Origin: Ferrimonas sediminicola | GTDB taxonomy: Bacteria; Pseudomonadota; Gammaproteobacteria; Enterobacterales; Shewanellaceae | Reading direction: 5' to 3' | Assembly: GCF_005116715.1 (NCBI RefSeq) | Contig: NZ_SWCI01000005.1 | Span: forward strand, 124,001-188,000 | Length of the DNA stretch: 64,000 nt | Part shown: piece after piece, positions 8,267-17,429 of the stretch | How the letters are laid out: each line of letters opens with the position of its first letter | Position numbering within the stretch: position 1 is the stretch's first letter | Position numbers and translations under genes: made by a program | Notes under the pieces: model-generated | Database searches by the model: none | The model's input: only the letters and a program-made list of their open reading frames with translations | What the model was told of the DNA's origin: nothing

Positions 8267-8968
8267 TCAGTGATCCATCGGCACCCGCCCCAATCTGTTG
8301 TCTCCCACGGAACAGGAGAGCACCCGGGAGATGCTGGCCAGGGGCAGGCCGCTCTCCATCTGCCAGATGTTGAAACAGCGCTGAGCCTGCTCCAGGGAGC
8401 GTTTGCTGCCGGGGCTGCCCTCGATCAGCTTATGGGCTTGCAGGTAGGCGGTCACATCACCGGTCATCAGGAAGGTGTCCTTGCCCACCCTCCTCAGGAA
8501 GTAGGGGCCGGTATTGCCGCCCAGGCGGGCGCCCCGCCTCTTCAGCTCCCCCCACAGGCCGGTGATGTTGTCACCAGGCCAGCGCGCCAGCCAGTGACCG
8601 AAGCTGCCGTGATGCTGAGCCAGGTCCAGTATCATCTGGGCGTTCTCCAGCACCGCCTGCATCTTCTTACCATGGCGGATCAGGGCTGGGTTGTGCATCC
8701 TCTGGTCCAGCTGCTCGGGGGACATCATCACCAGCTTGTGGGGATCGAACCCCCAGAACGCCTCCTCGAACGCGGGCCATTTGTCGTCCACCACCCGCCA
8801 GACGAAGCCCGACTTGAAGATCTGGGCACTCAGGGCGGAGAGCAGCCGGTCGTCCCCCTCCAGCACCGCCTTGGGCGGCGGGGGCAGCAGCGCCTGCAGC
8901 GCCTGGTCGCCCCCCTTGCGCTGAGCGGCCCGTTGCCAGATCGCGGCAAACTTTTCCATCTTGCTCAT
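8267..8968 (-). CDS. DNA-3-methyladenine glycosylase I family (Tag-like) protein
   Basis: Helix-hairpin-helix base-excision glycosylase family (adenine glycosylase domain). 233 residues, longer than Tag (about 187). Family similarity is seen around LLSALSAQIFKSGFVW and FDPHKLVMMSPEQLDQRMHNPAL. In E. coli Tag the corresponding first motif holds the recognition Glu (Glu38) and the aromatic Trp46; aligned by eye the Trp is kept here but the Glu is replaced by Gln. I also do not find Tag's Cys/His zinc-site residues at the N- and C-termini. Glycosylase activity should therefore not be assumed. It starts 27 bases after crbS on the same strand and may be cotranscribed. Confidence 0.75.
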   Translation of the reverse strand: MSKMEKFAAIWQRAAQRKGGDQALQALLPPPPKAVLEGDDRLLSALSAQIFKSGFVWRVVDDKWPAFEEAFWGFDPHKLVMMSPEQLDQRMHNPALIRHGKKMQAVLENAQMILDLAQHHGSFGHWLARWPGDNITGLWGELKRRGARLGGNTGPYFLRRVGKDTFLMTGDVTAYLQAHKLIEGSPGSKRSLEQAQRCFNIWQMESGLPLASISRVLSCSVGDNRLGRVPMDH

Positions 8969-8995
8969 TGAGTTAACACCTGTCCTCGGTAAGTT

Positions 8996-11900
8996 CTAAT
9001 GATCGCCTGGGGTGGCCCTCTTGGCAATCAGCGACGAGACCATGGCCCGCAGGGCCGCCGGTTTCACCATCTTGGCCATGTAGCTGTATCCACGACGGCC
9101 GACCTCCTGCTTCAGCTCCTCTCGGGTGTCGGCGGTGATCAACACCCCGGGCACCTGTTCACCGTAGCGCCGGCGCACCTCATCCATGGCATCGAGGCCG
9201 TTGCGGTTGTCATCCAGGTGGTAGTCCGCCAGCATAATGTCCGGCTTGAACCCCTTGAGTCCCATCTCGATCAGCGCCTCCTCCAGGCTTTCCGCCAGGG
9301 CGACATCGCACTGCCAGCGCTGCAGCAGGGTCGCCAGCCCTGCCAGGATGGTGGCCTCGTTGTCGATGCACAGCACCTTCACCCCCTTCAACGGGCTTTG
9401 CGGCAGCGCCCTGGGTTTGGGCCTGGCCGCCACAGGGGCGGCGCAGATGGGCAGCGACACCGAGAACATGGAGCCCTCCCCCAGCGAGGACCTCAGGTGC
9501 AGCTGATGCCCCAGCACCTTGCTGATGCGGTCGACGATCGCCAGTCCCAGGCCGATCCCCCCGACCCTGGCATGGAGGTTGAGCTGCTTGAACTCGTAGA
9601 AGATCTCATCCAGCTTGTCCTCGGCGATGCCGCAGCCGTTATCCCAGACCTGGATCTCCAGCCGCTCTGCGCGGATGCGGGTCCCCATGACGATCCGTCC
9701 CCTGGGGGCATACTTGAGGGCATTGGTCAAAAAGTTCTGAACGATGCGGCGCATCAGGTTGGGATCGGTATTGATGGTGGCGGAGCGCAGGTGGGCGCTG
9801 AAACGCTGGCCATTGCTCTGAGCCAGGGCGGAGAACTCGGTTACCAGGGGCTCGAGAATGTCCATCACGTTGACGTCGGTGCGGTTCACCTCCATGGTGC
9901 CCGACTCCAGCTTGGAGATATCCAGCAGATCCGCCAACAGGTCGCCGGCGGTGTGCAGGGAGCCGGTGATGTTCTCCACCGTGGCCGCCAGCTCCTTGTC
10001 CAGCTTCTGGTGCTGCGCCAGGGCGGCGGTAAACAGCCGGGCGGCGTTGAGCGGCTGCATCAGGTCGTGGCCGATGGCGGCCAGGAAGCGGCTCTTGCTC
10101 TGGTTGGCTTCCGCCTCCGCCTCCTTGGCGTCCATCAGTTGCTGATTGAGCGCCTCCAGCTCGCGGGTGCGCGCCTCCACCCTGGCCTCCAGGGTGGCAT
10201 TGATGTTCTGCAGCATCTCCTCCTGCTGGCGAAACTCGGTGATGTCGGTGAAGGTCATCACGAATCCCCCCCCGGGCATGGGGTTGCCACGAACGCTGAT
10301 CACCCGGCCATCCTCGCGGCGCCGCTCGGAGCTGTGGGCACTGCCCTGGCGCATAAAGTAGACCCGCCTGGCGACATGCTCCTCGATCTCACCCGGGCCA
10401 CAATAGCCGCGCTCGGCGTTGAAACGGATGATCTGCTCAACCGGCATCCCCTGTTGCAGGAAGTCGTCGGGGTAATGGTACAGCTCCTGATAGCGCTTGT
10501 TCCAGGCCACCAGCTTCAGCTCCTGATCCACCACGCTCATCCCCTCATAGGCGTGCTCGATCGCCCCGCGCAACATGTCCTGGGAGAGCAGGATCTTGGC
10601 GGAGGCCTCATCCATCAGGGAGAACACCTCATCCAGGGCCAGATCCCGGCCGCGCAGCACCGAGTCCATCACCAGGGCGGCGGAGGAAGCCCCCAGCACG
10701 CTGGAGAGCAGCCTTTCGGTGTGGGCGATCAGCTCCACCGGCGCGCTGCGTCCCCAGGAGCGGGAATCCACCGACCCCGGGCTGAACTCGGAGAAGCTCT
10801 GATAGGCCCGAGTCGGGCCGACGAAGCGGGACGCCAGCAACAGCAGGTCATGCTGGGTCACCACCCCCAGCAGCTTGCTGCTGACCCGGCGCTCATCCGG
10901 CAGTTGGACGAAGGCACTGGTCTGGATCCGTTCCGCCACCCCGGCCCGGAACACCAGGGAGCCGACGATGTAGAACAGGGCATTGGCCAGCAGGGCCAGG
11001 AACAGGTCCACCACCCCCTGGTTCACCCCAAACAGGCTGGACTGGTGCGCCAGCTCCGGCTGCAGCACCACGCTGAACCACAGGGTAAAGCCGACGGCGA
11101 GGCCGCTGAGCACCCCGGCGCGATTGCCCCCCTTCCAGTAGAGACCGCCGATCAGCCCCGGGGCCAGCTGGGCGAAGGCGCCGAATGCCAGCATTCCCAG
11201 CCGGGCCAGGGATTCCTGGGAGGTGATGGTCTGGTAGGCCACCAGCCCCGCCAGCACCAGCAGGATGATGGTGATGCGCCGGGTGTTCAGCAGCAAGGTG
11301 GAAAACTGGGAGAAGTTCTGGCTGCGGATCCGGCCGGAACGCAGCAGCAGCGGCACCAGCCACTCGTTGGACACCATGATGGAGATGGTGACCACCGCCA
11401 CGATCACCATGCCGGTGGCGGCAGAGATGGTGCCCAGCAGGGCGACGACCGCGGTCCAGAAGTGGCCGGTGGCCAGAGGCAGGCTGATCACCATGGTGTC
11501 CGGTGACGCCGTTTGCGGCAGCAACAGGGTCCCCGCCAGCGCCAGCGGAACCACGAAGATGCCGAAAGCCACCAGGTAGAGGGGGAACAACCAACGGGTC
11601 CTCTCCACCGCACTGGGATGGTCACACTCCACCACCATCACATGGAACATCCGCGGCAGACAGAGAAACGCTGCCATCGACAGCAGGGTCTCCGGCATCA
11701 GCCGCTCCAGCTGCACCCCGTGACTGTTGCCGCTGATCACCCCCTGCCCCCTGGCCTGGGCGATGAGATCGCCGAAGCCGTCGAACAGGCCGAACACCAC
11801 CAGCAGGCCAACCCCGACAAAGGCCGCCAGCTTGACCAGGGACTCAAAGGCGATGGCCAGCATCAGGCCGGGATTGTGCTCGGTGGCGTCCAGCTTGCGG

Positions 11901-12421
11901 GTGCCGAACAGGATGGCGAATACCGCCAGGCAGGCGGAGATCAGCAGCGCCAGGATGTCGCCCTCCAGCCCGTTGCTCCTGGGCTGAAACAGGCTGAAGC
12001 TGAGCACCATCGCCTTGAGTTGCAGGGCGATGTAGGGCATCGATCCGAACACGGCGATCAGGGTAACCAAAGCCGCCAACAGCTGAGACTTGCCGTAGCG
12101 GGCGGCGATGAAGTCGGCCACCGAGGTGATGTTCTGCTGCTTGGAGACGGTCACCAGCTTGCGAATAACCCCGAAACCCACGGTAAACAGCAGGATAGGA
12201 CCGATGTAGATGGGCACAAACCCCCAGGGATCCGTGGTGGCCTGGCCGACGGTGCCGAGGAAACTCCAGCTGGAGCAGTAGACCGCCAGGGAGAGGCCAT
12301 ACACCCACAGCTTGACCCGTCCAGGGATCTGGCGGATATAGCGATCGCCTCCCCAGGCGATGAGAAACAGCAGGCTCAGGTAGCAGAGGGCGGCAACCCC
12401 GATTAGCAGCGTGGATGACAT
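8996..12421 (-). CDS. crbS: CrbS-like hybrid sensor kinase with a solute-symporter domain
   Basis: Membrane sensor kinase of the CrbS/CbrA type, which in related bacteria works with the LuxR-type regulator CrbR to switch on acs. 1141 residues. Order: SSF sodium/solute-symporter domain with about 13 membrane helices (1-500), linker, PAS domain (about 640-755), coiled coil with VEARTRELEALNQQL, HisKA with the phosphoacceptor motif GHDLMQPLNAAR (about 805), HATPase with DNGCGIAE and GGIGLGLAI, and a C-terminal receiver (about 1020-1135) with acceptor Asp in MLADYHLDD. It is divergent from acs, across 400 bases, which strongly supports the assignment. No crbR is present in the window. Confidence 0.9.
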   Translation of the reverse strand: MSSTLLIGVAALCYLSLLFLIAWGGDRYIRQIPGRVKLWVYGLSLAVYCSSWSFLGTVGQATTDPWGFVPIYIGPILLFTVGFGVIRKLVTVSKQQNITSVADFIAARYGKSQLLAALVTLIAVFGSMPYIALQLKAMVLSFSLFQPRSNGLEGDILALLISACLAVFAILFGTRKLDATEHNPGLMLAIAFESLVKLAAFVGVGLLVVFGLFDGFGDLIAQARGQGVISGNSHGVQLERLMPETLLSMAAFLCLPRMFHVMVVECDHPSAVERTRWLFPLYLVAFGIFVVPLALAGTLLLPQTASPDTMVISLPLATGHFWTAVVALLGTISAATGMVIVAVVTISIMVSNEWLVPLLLRSGRIRSQNFSQFSTLLLNTRRITIILLVLAGLVAYQTITSQESLARLGMLAFGAFAQLAPGLIGGLYWKGGNRAGVLSGLAVGFTLWFSVVLQPELAHQSSLFGVNQGVVDLFLALLANALFYIVGSLVFRAGVAERIQTSAFVQLPDERRVSSKLLGVVTQHDLLLLASRFVGPTRAYQSFSEFSPGSVDSRSWGRSAPVELIAHTERLLSSVLGASSAALVMDSVLRGRDLALDEVFSLMDEASAKILLSQDMLRGAIEHAYEGMSVVDQELKLVAWNKRYQELYHYPDDFLQQGMPVEQIIRFNAERGYCGPGEIEEHVARRVYFMRQGSAHSSERRREDGRVISVRGNPMPGGGFVMTFTDITEFRQQEEMLQNINATLEARVEARTRELEALNQQLMDAKEAEAEANQSKSRFLAAIGHDLMQPLNAARLFTAALAQHQKLDKELAATVENITGSLHTAGDLLADLLDISKLESGTMEVNRTDVNVMDILEPLVTEFSALAQSNGQRFSAHLRSATINTDPNLMRRIVQNFLTNALKYAPRGRIVMGTRIRAERLEIQVWDNGCGIAEDKLDEIFYEFKQLNLHARVGGIGLGLAIVDRISKVLGHQLHLRSSLGEGSMFSVSLPICAAPVAARPKPRALPQSPLKGVKVLCIDNEATILAGLATLLQRWQCDVALAESLEEALIEMGLKGFKPDIMLADYHLDDNRNGLDAMDEVRRRYGEQVPGVLITADTREELKQEVGRRGYSYMAKMVKPAALRAMVSSLIAKRATPGDH

Positions 12422-12822
12422 AGGCGTAACTGTTTAGTAATTATGCCCTTATGATGCCAGCAACCTGCCCGGATCCGCAATTTCCGCCGGGAACACGCCG
12501 GCCGCCAGACACCGGCAGAGGTGCCCTTGCCAGCGCCAGCCCGGGCGCCAAAGTGGTCGGGCCTGATCGACGAGCCGCGCCCGGTGTCGGTCGGAGGTCG
12601 CAGCCTTTCGGGCCAGCCTCAACTTAACTATATGTTTTTAAAAACTAACTTAATCCCCAGCACGGAGGCGCCGTGCCGCGCCAGTCGCCGACTCGCCGCG
12701 GAACACCCGCGCCGCTGCTATGGTTAAAAGCACGCTAGACCAATGTCTAATGGTTGCCCCCGTGGGGAGTTGCAAGACTCTAGCGGGTAGACATCATTTT
12801 GAATAAAGAGAAGGATTCCTCG
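12422..12822. other. Divergent crbS-acs intergenic region
   Basis: About 400 bases without a convincing gene. It holds the promoters of crbS and acs. The left 200 bases are very GC-rich and show nothing recognisable; the right part contains the TAGAC palindrome listed separately and, at about 12812, the acs ribosome-binding site AAGGA. Confidence 0.6.
12736..12749. promoter_or_regulatory. Palindrome upstream of acs, candidate CrbR site
   Basis: TAGAC CAAT GTCTA, a perfect 5-bp inverted repeat with a 4-base spacer, 74-87 bases before the acs start codon. Position and symmetry suit an activator site for a dimeric response regulator; the assignment to CrbR is inference. Confidence 0.4.
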
Positions 12823-14778
12823 ATGAGCACGCAGTCTCTCTATCCGGTGAATGCCGAACTCGCCGCCTCGGCGAAGATCAATGACGAACAGTATCGTCGC
12901 ATGTACCAGGAGTCCGTGGTGAACCCCGAGGGGTTCTGGCGTGAACACGGTCGGCGCATTACCTGGTTCAAGGATTACACCAAGATCCGCAAGGTTTCCT
13001 TCGATGACCACAACCTCTATATCAAGTGGTTCTACGACGGCACCCTCAACGCCTCGTATAACTGCCTGGACCGTCACCTGGAGACCCGGGGCGACCAACC
13101 CGCCATCATCTGGGAGGGGGACGACGACAAGGATCAGCTCACCCTCAGCTATCGCCAACTGCACGAGAAGGTGTGTGCCTTCGCCAACGCCCTGAAGGGC
13201 CAGGGGGTGCAGTGCGGCGACGTGGTGACCATCTACATGCCCATGGTGCCGGAAGCGGCGGTGGCCATGCTGGCCTGCGCCCGTATCGGCGCCATCCACT
13301 CGGTGATCTTCGGCGGTTTCTCCCCGGACTCCATCGCCAGCCGCATCGTCGACGGCAAGTCCAAGGTGGTGATCACCGCCGACCAGGGGGTACGCGGCGG
13401 ACGCATCATCCCGCTGAAGGGCAATGTCGACGCCGCCCTGGAACACCCGGATGTGACCACAGTCGAGCGGGTGATCGTGCTGCAGCGCACCGGCGGCGAT
13501 ATCCAGTGGCAGGATCAGCGCGACATCTGGTGGCACGACCTGATGGCGGTCAGCTCCCCCTACTGCGAGGCGGTGGAGATGAACGCCGAGGACCCCCTGT
13601 TCATCCTCTACACCTCGGGCTCGACCGGGACTCCCAAGGGGGTGCTGCACACCACCGGCGGCTACATGGTGTACGCCTCCATGACCCACGAGTATGTGTT
13701 TGACTATCGCGACGGCGAGATCTACTGGTGCACCGCCGACGTGGGCTGGATCACCGGCCACTCCTACATGGTGTATGGCCCACTGGCCAACGGCGCCACC
13801 CTGCTGATGCACGAAGGGGTGCCCAACTGGCCCTCGCCCAGGCGAATGGCCGAGATCATCGACCGCCACCAGGTCAACATTCTCTACACCGCCCCCACCC
13901 TGATCCGGGCACTGATGGCCGAGGGCGAGGATCACTTCAACGATTTCGACGGCAGCAGCCTGCGCATCCTCGGCTCGGTGGGCGAACCGATCAACCCGGA
14001 AGCCTGGCGCTGGTATTACGACGTCATCGGCAAGGAGCGCAGCCCCATCGTGGACACCTGGTGGCAGACCGAAACCGGCGGCATCCTGATCTCGCCGCTG
14101 CCCGGCGTTACCGATCTCAAACCCGGCAGCGCCACCCGCCCCTTCTTCGGGGTGCAACCTGCTCTGGTGGACAACATGGGCAACCTGATCGAGGGGGCCG
14201 GCGAGGGCAATCTGGTGCTGCTGGACTCCTGGCCCGGCCAGATGCGCAGCGTCTACGGCGACCATGACCGCTTCGTACTGACCTACTTCAAGACCTTCCG
14301 TGGCATGTATTTCACCGGTGACGGTGCCCGCCGGGACGAAGATGGCTACTACTGGATCACCGGCCGGGTGGATGACGTGATTAATGTGTCCGGTCACCGA
14401 TTGGGAACCGCGGAGATTGAGAGCGCCCTGGTGGCCCACCCCGAGGTGGCGGAAGCGGCGGTGGTCGGCTACCCCCACGACATCAAGGGTCAGGGGATCT
14501 ACGCCTACGTCACCCTCACCAAGGGCACCGAGGAGACCGAGGCCCTGCGCCAGGCCCTGCGCCAGTGGGTACGCTCCGAGATTGGTGCCCTGGCCACGCC
14601 GGACCTGATCCAGTGGGCGCCCGGCCTGCCCAAGACCCGCTCCGGCAAGATCATGCGTCGCTTCCTGCGCAAGATCGCCGCCAACGAGGTCGGCGCCCTG
14701 GGTGATGCCTCCACCCTGGCGGATCCGGCGGTGATCGACAACCTGATCGAGACCCGTCTCAATCGCAACGAGGGCTAG
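12823..14778 (+). CDS. acs: Acetyl-CoA synthetase (AMP-forming)
   Basis: Converts acetate, ATP and CoA to acetyl-CoA, AMP and PPi in the cytoplasm; scavenges acetate. 651 residues, full length. Motifs: the ATP-binding loop [15 protein letters not shown] near residue 264, WWQTETGG, and the C-terminal hinge and lysine-acetylation motif [15 protein letters not shown], whose Lys is the usual Pat/CobB target. An open frame extends to a TTG at 12799, but AGAAGGA lies 6-8 bases before the ATG at 12823. Divergent from the sensor crbS; ends with an intrinsic terminator. Confidence 0.97.
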   Translation: MSTQSLYPVNAELAASAKINDEQYRRMYQESVVNPEGFWREHGRRITWFKDYTKIRKVSFDDHNLYIKWFYDGTLNASYNCLDRHLETRGDQPAIIWEGDDDKDQLTLSYRQLHEKVCAFANALKGQGVQCGDVVTIYMPMVPEAAVAMLACARIGAIHSVIFGGFSPDSIASRIVDGKSKVVITADQGVRGGRIIPLKGNVDAALEHPDVTTVERVIVLQRTGGDIQWQDQRDIWWHDLMAVSSPYCEAVEMNAEDPLFILYTSGSTGTPKGVLHTTGGYMVYASMTHEYVFDYRDGEIYWCTADVGWITGHSYMVYGPLANGATLLMHEGVPNWPSPRRMAEIIDRHQVNILYTAPTLIRALMAEGEDHFNDFDGSSLRILGSVGEPINPEAWRWYYDVIGKERSPIVDTWWQTETGGILISPLPGVTDLKPGSATRPFFGVQPALVDNMGNLIEGAGEGNLVLLDSWPGQMRSVYGDHDRFVLTYFKTFRGMYFTGDGARRDEDGYYWITGRVDDVINVSGHRLGTAEIESALVAHPEVAEAAVVGYPHDIKGQGIYAYVTLTKGTEETEALRQALRQWVRSEIGALATPDLIQWAPGLPKTRSGKIMRRFLRKIAANEVGALGDASTLADPAVIDNLIETRLNRNEG

Positions 14779-14803
14779 CCCGAGCCCGATACTGCATCAT
14801 CAG

Positions 14804-14827
14804 AGCCCCGCCTGGCGGGGCTTATTT
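14804..14827 (+). terminator. Intrinsic terminator of acs
   Basis: AGCCCCGC-CTG-GCGGGGCT stem-loop followed by TATTT, 25 bases after the acs stop. Confidence 0.8.
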
Positions 14828-14885
14828 CTGGTCGATGATCCGGTGAGTCGGGCTAATGAGACGCCGGTGACGACTTAGCAGCCGC

Positions 14886-15098
14886 TCAAGCTTGATTCGG
14901 CTGGGGATAGATGCGGCATTTTCGACAGGGAGCGGGCTTGTACCCCAGAGTGTACTGACAACGGGGACAGGGACGGTCTCGACGGCTGGTCCTGTCAGGC
15001 ACCACCTCGACCGGGGTGGCCAGGCGGCGCGCCCGCAACTTGAGATACAGGGTCAGGGCAACCGCCAGGATGGCGATGCCGATAATCAGGTTGCTCAC
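14886..15098 (-). CDS. Small membrane protein with a C-terminal four-cysteine motif
   Basis: Unrecognised 70-residue protein. An N-terminal membrane helix (about 2-20, LIIGIAILAVALTLYL) is followed by a basic linker and a cytoplasmic tail with CPRC and, 13 residues on, CRKC, which together look like a small zinc ribbon. The frame opens two codons earlier with a GTG at 15104, but GGAGG is five bases before the GTG at 15098, so I use that. It sits alone between acs and the diguanylate cyclase gene. Coding status is supported by the ribosome-binding site and the sensible protein layout only. Confidence 0.6.
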   Translation of the reverse strand: MSNLIIGIAILAVALTLYLKLRARRLATPVEVVPDRTSRRDRPCPRCQYTLGYKPAPCRKCRIYPQPNQA

Positions 15099-15166
15099 GT
15101 CCACCTCCGAAACAGATCCGCCTCACCTTAGCGATTTCCCATTCGAATGTCTGTGAAGTAGAACAC

Positions 15167-17074
15167 TTATCCCGGTGCAGAAGGTGATCTCAGCAGTGGC
15201 CCCTGGGAACGTGACACCCGGTTTCGCCCCTCATGCTTGGAGCGGTACAGGGCCGCATCCACCCGGCGGAACAGCTGGTTGAGCTTCTCGTCCGGCTTGG
15301 CCTGGGCCACTCCGATGCTGACGGTGACGGTGCGGCCTACGGGCTGAGGCAATGACGCCACCCGGCCCCTGAGCTTCTCCGCCAACTGGGCCGCCCCCAG
15401 CTCCTCGGTCTCAAGACAGATCACCAGGAACTCCTCGCCGCCCCAGCGCCCCAGGTGATCCACTTTACGCAGATTCTCCTTCAGGCACTGGGCCACCTGC
15501 ACCAGCACCGCGTCTCCCGCCTGGTGACCTTCGGTGTCATTGATCGACTTGAACCTGTCCAGGTCCAGCAGGATCACCGAGAAGGGCTGGCGGTAGCGCA
15601 GGAAACTCTCCATCGCCTCCTCCAGCCGTTGATCCAACCGCCGGCGGTTGAACACCCCGGTCAGATCGTCGGTCACCGACATCTTCTCCAGCGCCTTGCG
15701 ATCGGTGACGTCCGCCGACACCTCGGTATAGCCGAGCACCTGCCCCTCCCGGTCCAGTTTCGGGGTGATCACCGTGTTGACCCAATAGGTCTCCCCCTGG
15801 CGGCTAAGCTGCTTCAGTTCCCCGCGCCAGCTTCTCCCCTCCGCCATGGCGGCCCGAATCTGCTCGACCACCTCAGCGGAGGCGTCGGGATGGCGCAACC
15901 GCTTATGGGTCTGGCCCAGCAGTTCCCAGGGCTTGTAACCAGAGATCCGACACAGGGCGCCGCTGACATGGGTGATCCTGCCCTGGGCATCGGTGCTGCT
16001 GGAGATCACATGGGTGTCCAGGGTGTCTGTACTGCTGCGCAGCTTGGTCAGGGTGTCCTGCAGCCTCTGCTGCAGGGCTGCCGGGATCACCGCCGCCAAC
16101 CAGGCCAGGGGGAAGGAGATGAGGATGACGCTGGCGGCGATCATCAGCGCCGCCAGGGTATTGGCGTGCATCAGTCTCTGCAGCGCCTCCTCCCTGGGCA
16201 CCATCAGCACCTGCAGCGACTCGCCATTTTTCAGCAGGGGCTCCAGGTCAAAACGGTAGAAGCTCTCCTCTGCGTCGGCCACCCGTTCCTTGAACGAGGG
16301 GTCGTGATCCAGATAGCGGCTCCAGCGCAGCTGGGGATCGGGGCTGATCAACACCTCCCCATCGCCATCCACCAGGAAGGCATCAAAATCCGGCGCCCGG
16401 CTGAGGGCCTCGAGCATGGTGTCGGCCTCGGTATTAAGAATGACGATACCGGCAAAGAAGTTATCCAGATAGACCGGGGTGGCGACGCGGAAGGTGGGCC
16501 GGATCGGCAGCTCCAGTTGGCCCCGTTCACGGTTAAGATCCAGGCGGGAGTGCCAGAACTGGCCCGCCGCCAATCCGCGGGACTCCTGAAAATAGTACCT
16601 GTGCCCCTTATCCTGCAGCAGGGAATCGCCCACCACCACAGGTTCTGCGGCGCCCCTTGCCCGGTCCACTCGCACCCGTTCCATGCCACTGCGATCGAGG
16701 TAGCGCACCTGCATCAGCTCCTCATGGGAGCGGGCGACCAGGGTGAACAGGTGTTGCAGCGCCTCGAGTCGTTCCGCCGTGGGCGCCAGCAGATACTCGG
16801 TCATCAGGGGATTCTCTGCCAGGGCGGTCACCAGGCCGTCGAGGTCGTGCAGGCGCCGGTCCAACTCTCCCAGCTTCAGCTCTCTGAGCTGGGCGAAGCG
16901 CTGGTCGATGGAGGCTTCGATGCTGCTGGACTGCATCCGGTAATGGATGAAGGAGGAGAGCAGTGCCACGGCGGCGCCAAACAGGATGAAGCAGCCGGAC
17001 ACCAGCAGGTAGCTGCGTCGTTTCGTCAGTATCTCCTCACCCAACCAGCGGTTCAGCCATTGAAACCTGTGCAC
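15167..17074 (-). CDS. Membrane diguanylate cyclase with periplasmic sensor, PAS and GGDEF domains
   Basis: Makes cyclic di-GMP in response to a periplasmic signal. About 635 residues: membrane helix (about 20-42), a large periplasmic double-CACHE-like sensor (about 43-310), second membrane helix (about 315-345), PAS/PAC domain (about 370-480) and a GGDEF domain (about 485-620) with the active signature GGEEF in GRWGGEEFLVIC. An RxxD product-inhibition site is not obvious. The open frame reaches 17137, but the GTG at 17074 has GGAGAGAGG 6 bases upstream and gives a normal basic N-terminus. Monocistronic; 14886-15098 lies downstream on the same strand. Confidence 0.88.
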   Translation of the reverse strand: MHRFQWLNRWLGEEILTKRRSYLLVSGCFILFGAAVALLSSFIHYRMQSSSIEASIDQRFAQLRELKLGELDRRLHDLDGLVTALAENPLMTEYLLAPTAERLEALQHLFTLVARSHEELMQVRYLDRSGMERVRVDRARGAAEPVVVGDSLLQDKGHRYYFQESRGLAAGQFWHSRLDLNRERGQLELPIRPTFRVATPVYLDNFFAGIVILNTEADTMLEALSRAPDFDAFLVDGDGEVLISPDPQLRWSRYLDHDPSFKERVADAEESFYRFDLEPLLKNGESLQVLMVPREEALQRLMHANTLAALMIAASVILISFPLAWLAAVIPAALQQRLQDTLTKLRSSTDTLDTHVISSSTDAQGRITHVSGALCRISGYKPWELLGQTHKRLRHPDASAEVVEQIRAAMAEGRSWRGELKQLSRQGETYWVNTVITPKLDREGQVLGYTEVSADVTDRKALEKMSVTDDLTGVFNRRRLDQRLEEAMESFLRYRQPFSVILLDLDRFKSINDTEGHQAGDAVLVQVAQCLKENLRKVDHLGRWGGEEFLVICLETEELGAAQLAEKLRGRVASLPQPVGRTVTVSIGVAQAKPDEKLNQLFRRVDAALYRSKHEGRNRVSRSQGPLLRSPSAPG

Positions 17075-17429
17075 AACTGCCCTCTCTCCGCTATCACGCC
17101 TGTTAGCCCATGCTAACGAAATTTTGTGATCCACCAAGCAAAAAGTCCACCGACATCCACCGCAACTGCCTCATTTATAATGATGGAAATCAATAAATGG
17201 AAATTTTATTACATTCACCGTTTAGATTTTGCCCAGCCCGATCGCAAATTGTTCCGTCGGCAGCCGGGAACGACCAGAACAGTGGGTTTATGACGGCCGA
17301 ACCAGGCTCGCTAATGGCGCGATCTTATGCCCGTTAATCTCCAGGCCTCCCCAGGGCGACAGCAACGGCCTTGAGCCCCGCCGCCTCCCGGGCTAGGATG
17401 CCTCTATCCTAGAATTACCCATCCAGTTC
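17075..17429. other. Intergenic region between the diguanylate cyclase and radD
   Basis: About 350 bases with divergent genes on both sides, so it should carry two promoters. The left part is AT-rich (17160-17230). A palindrome just before radD is listed separately. Nothing else recognised. Confidence 0.5.
17393..17412. promoter_or_regulatory. Palindrome before radD
   Basis: CTAGGAT-GCCTCT-ATCCTAG, perfect 7-bp arms with a 6-base spacer, ending 17 bases before the radD ATG. It may be an operator or a structure in the messenger leader; no regulator is known to me for this motif. Confidence 0.4.

Noticed and set aside
8999-11506. Plus-strand open frame of 835 codons
   Set aside because: Antisense to crbS, whose domains are unambiguous; low-complexity composition, no family.
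12724-14478. Minus-strand open frame of 584 codons
   Set aside because: Antisense to acs with the usual artefact composition.
17345-17429. LexA box before radD
   Set aside because: The palindrome there is CTAGGAT-type and does not match CTGT-N8-ACAG.
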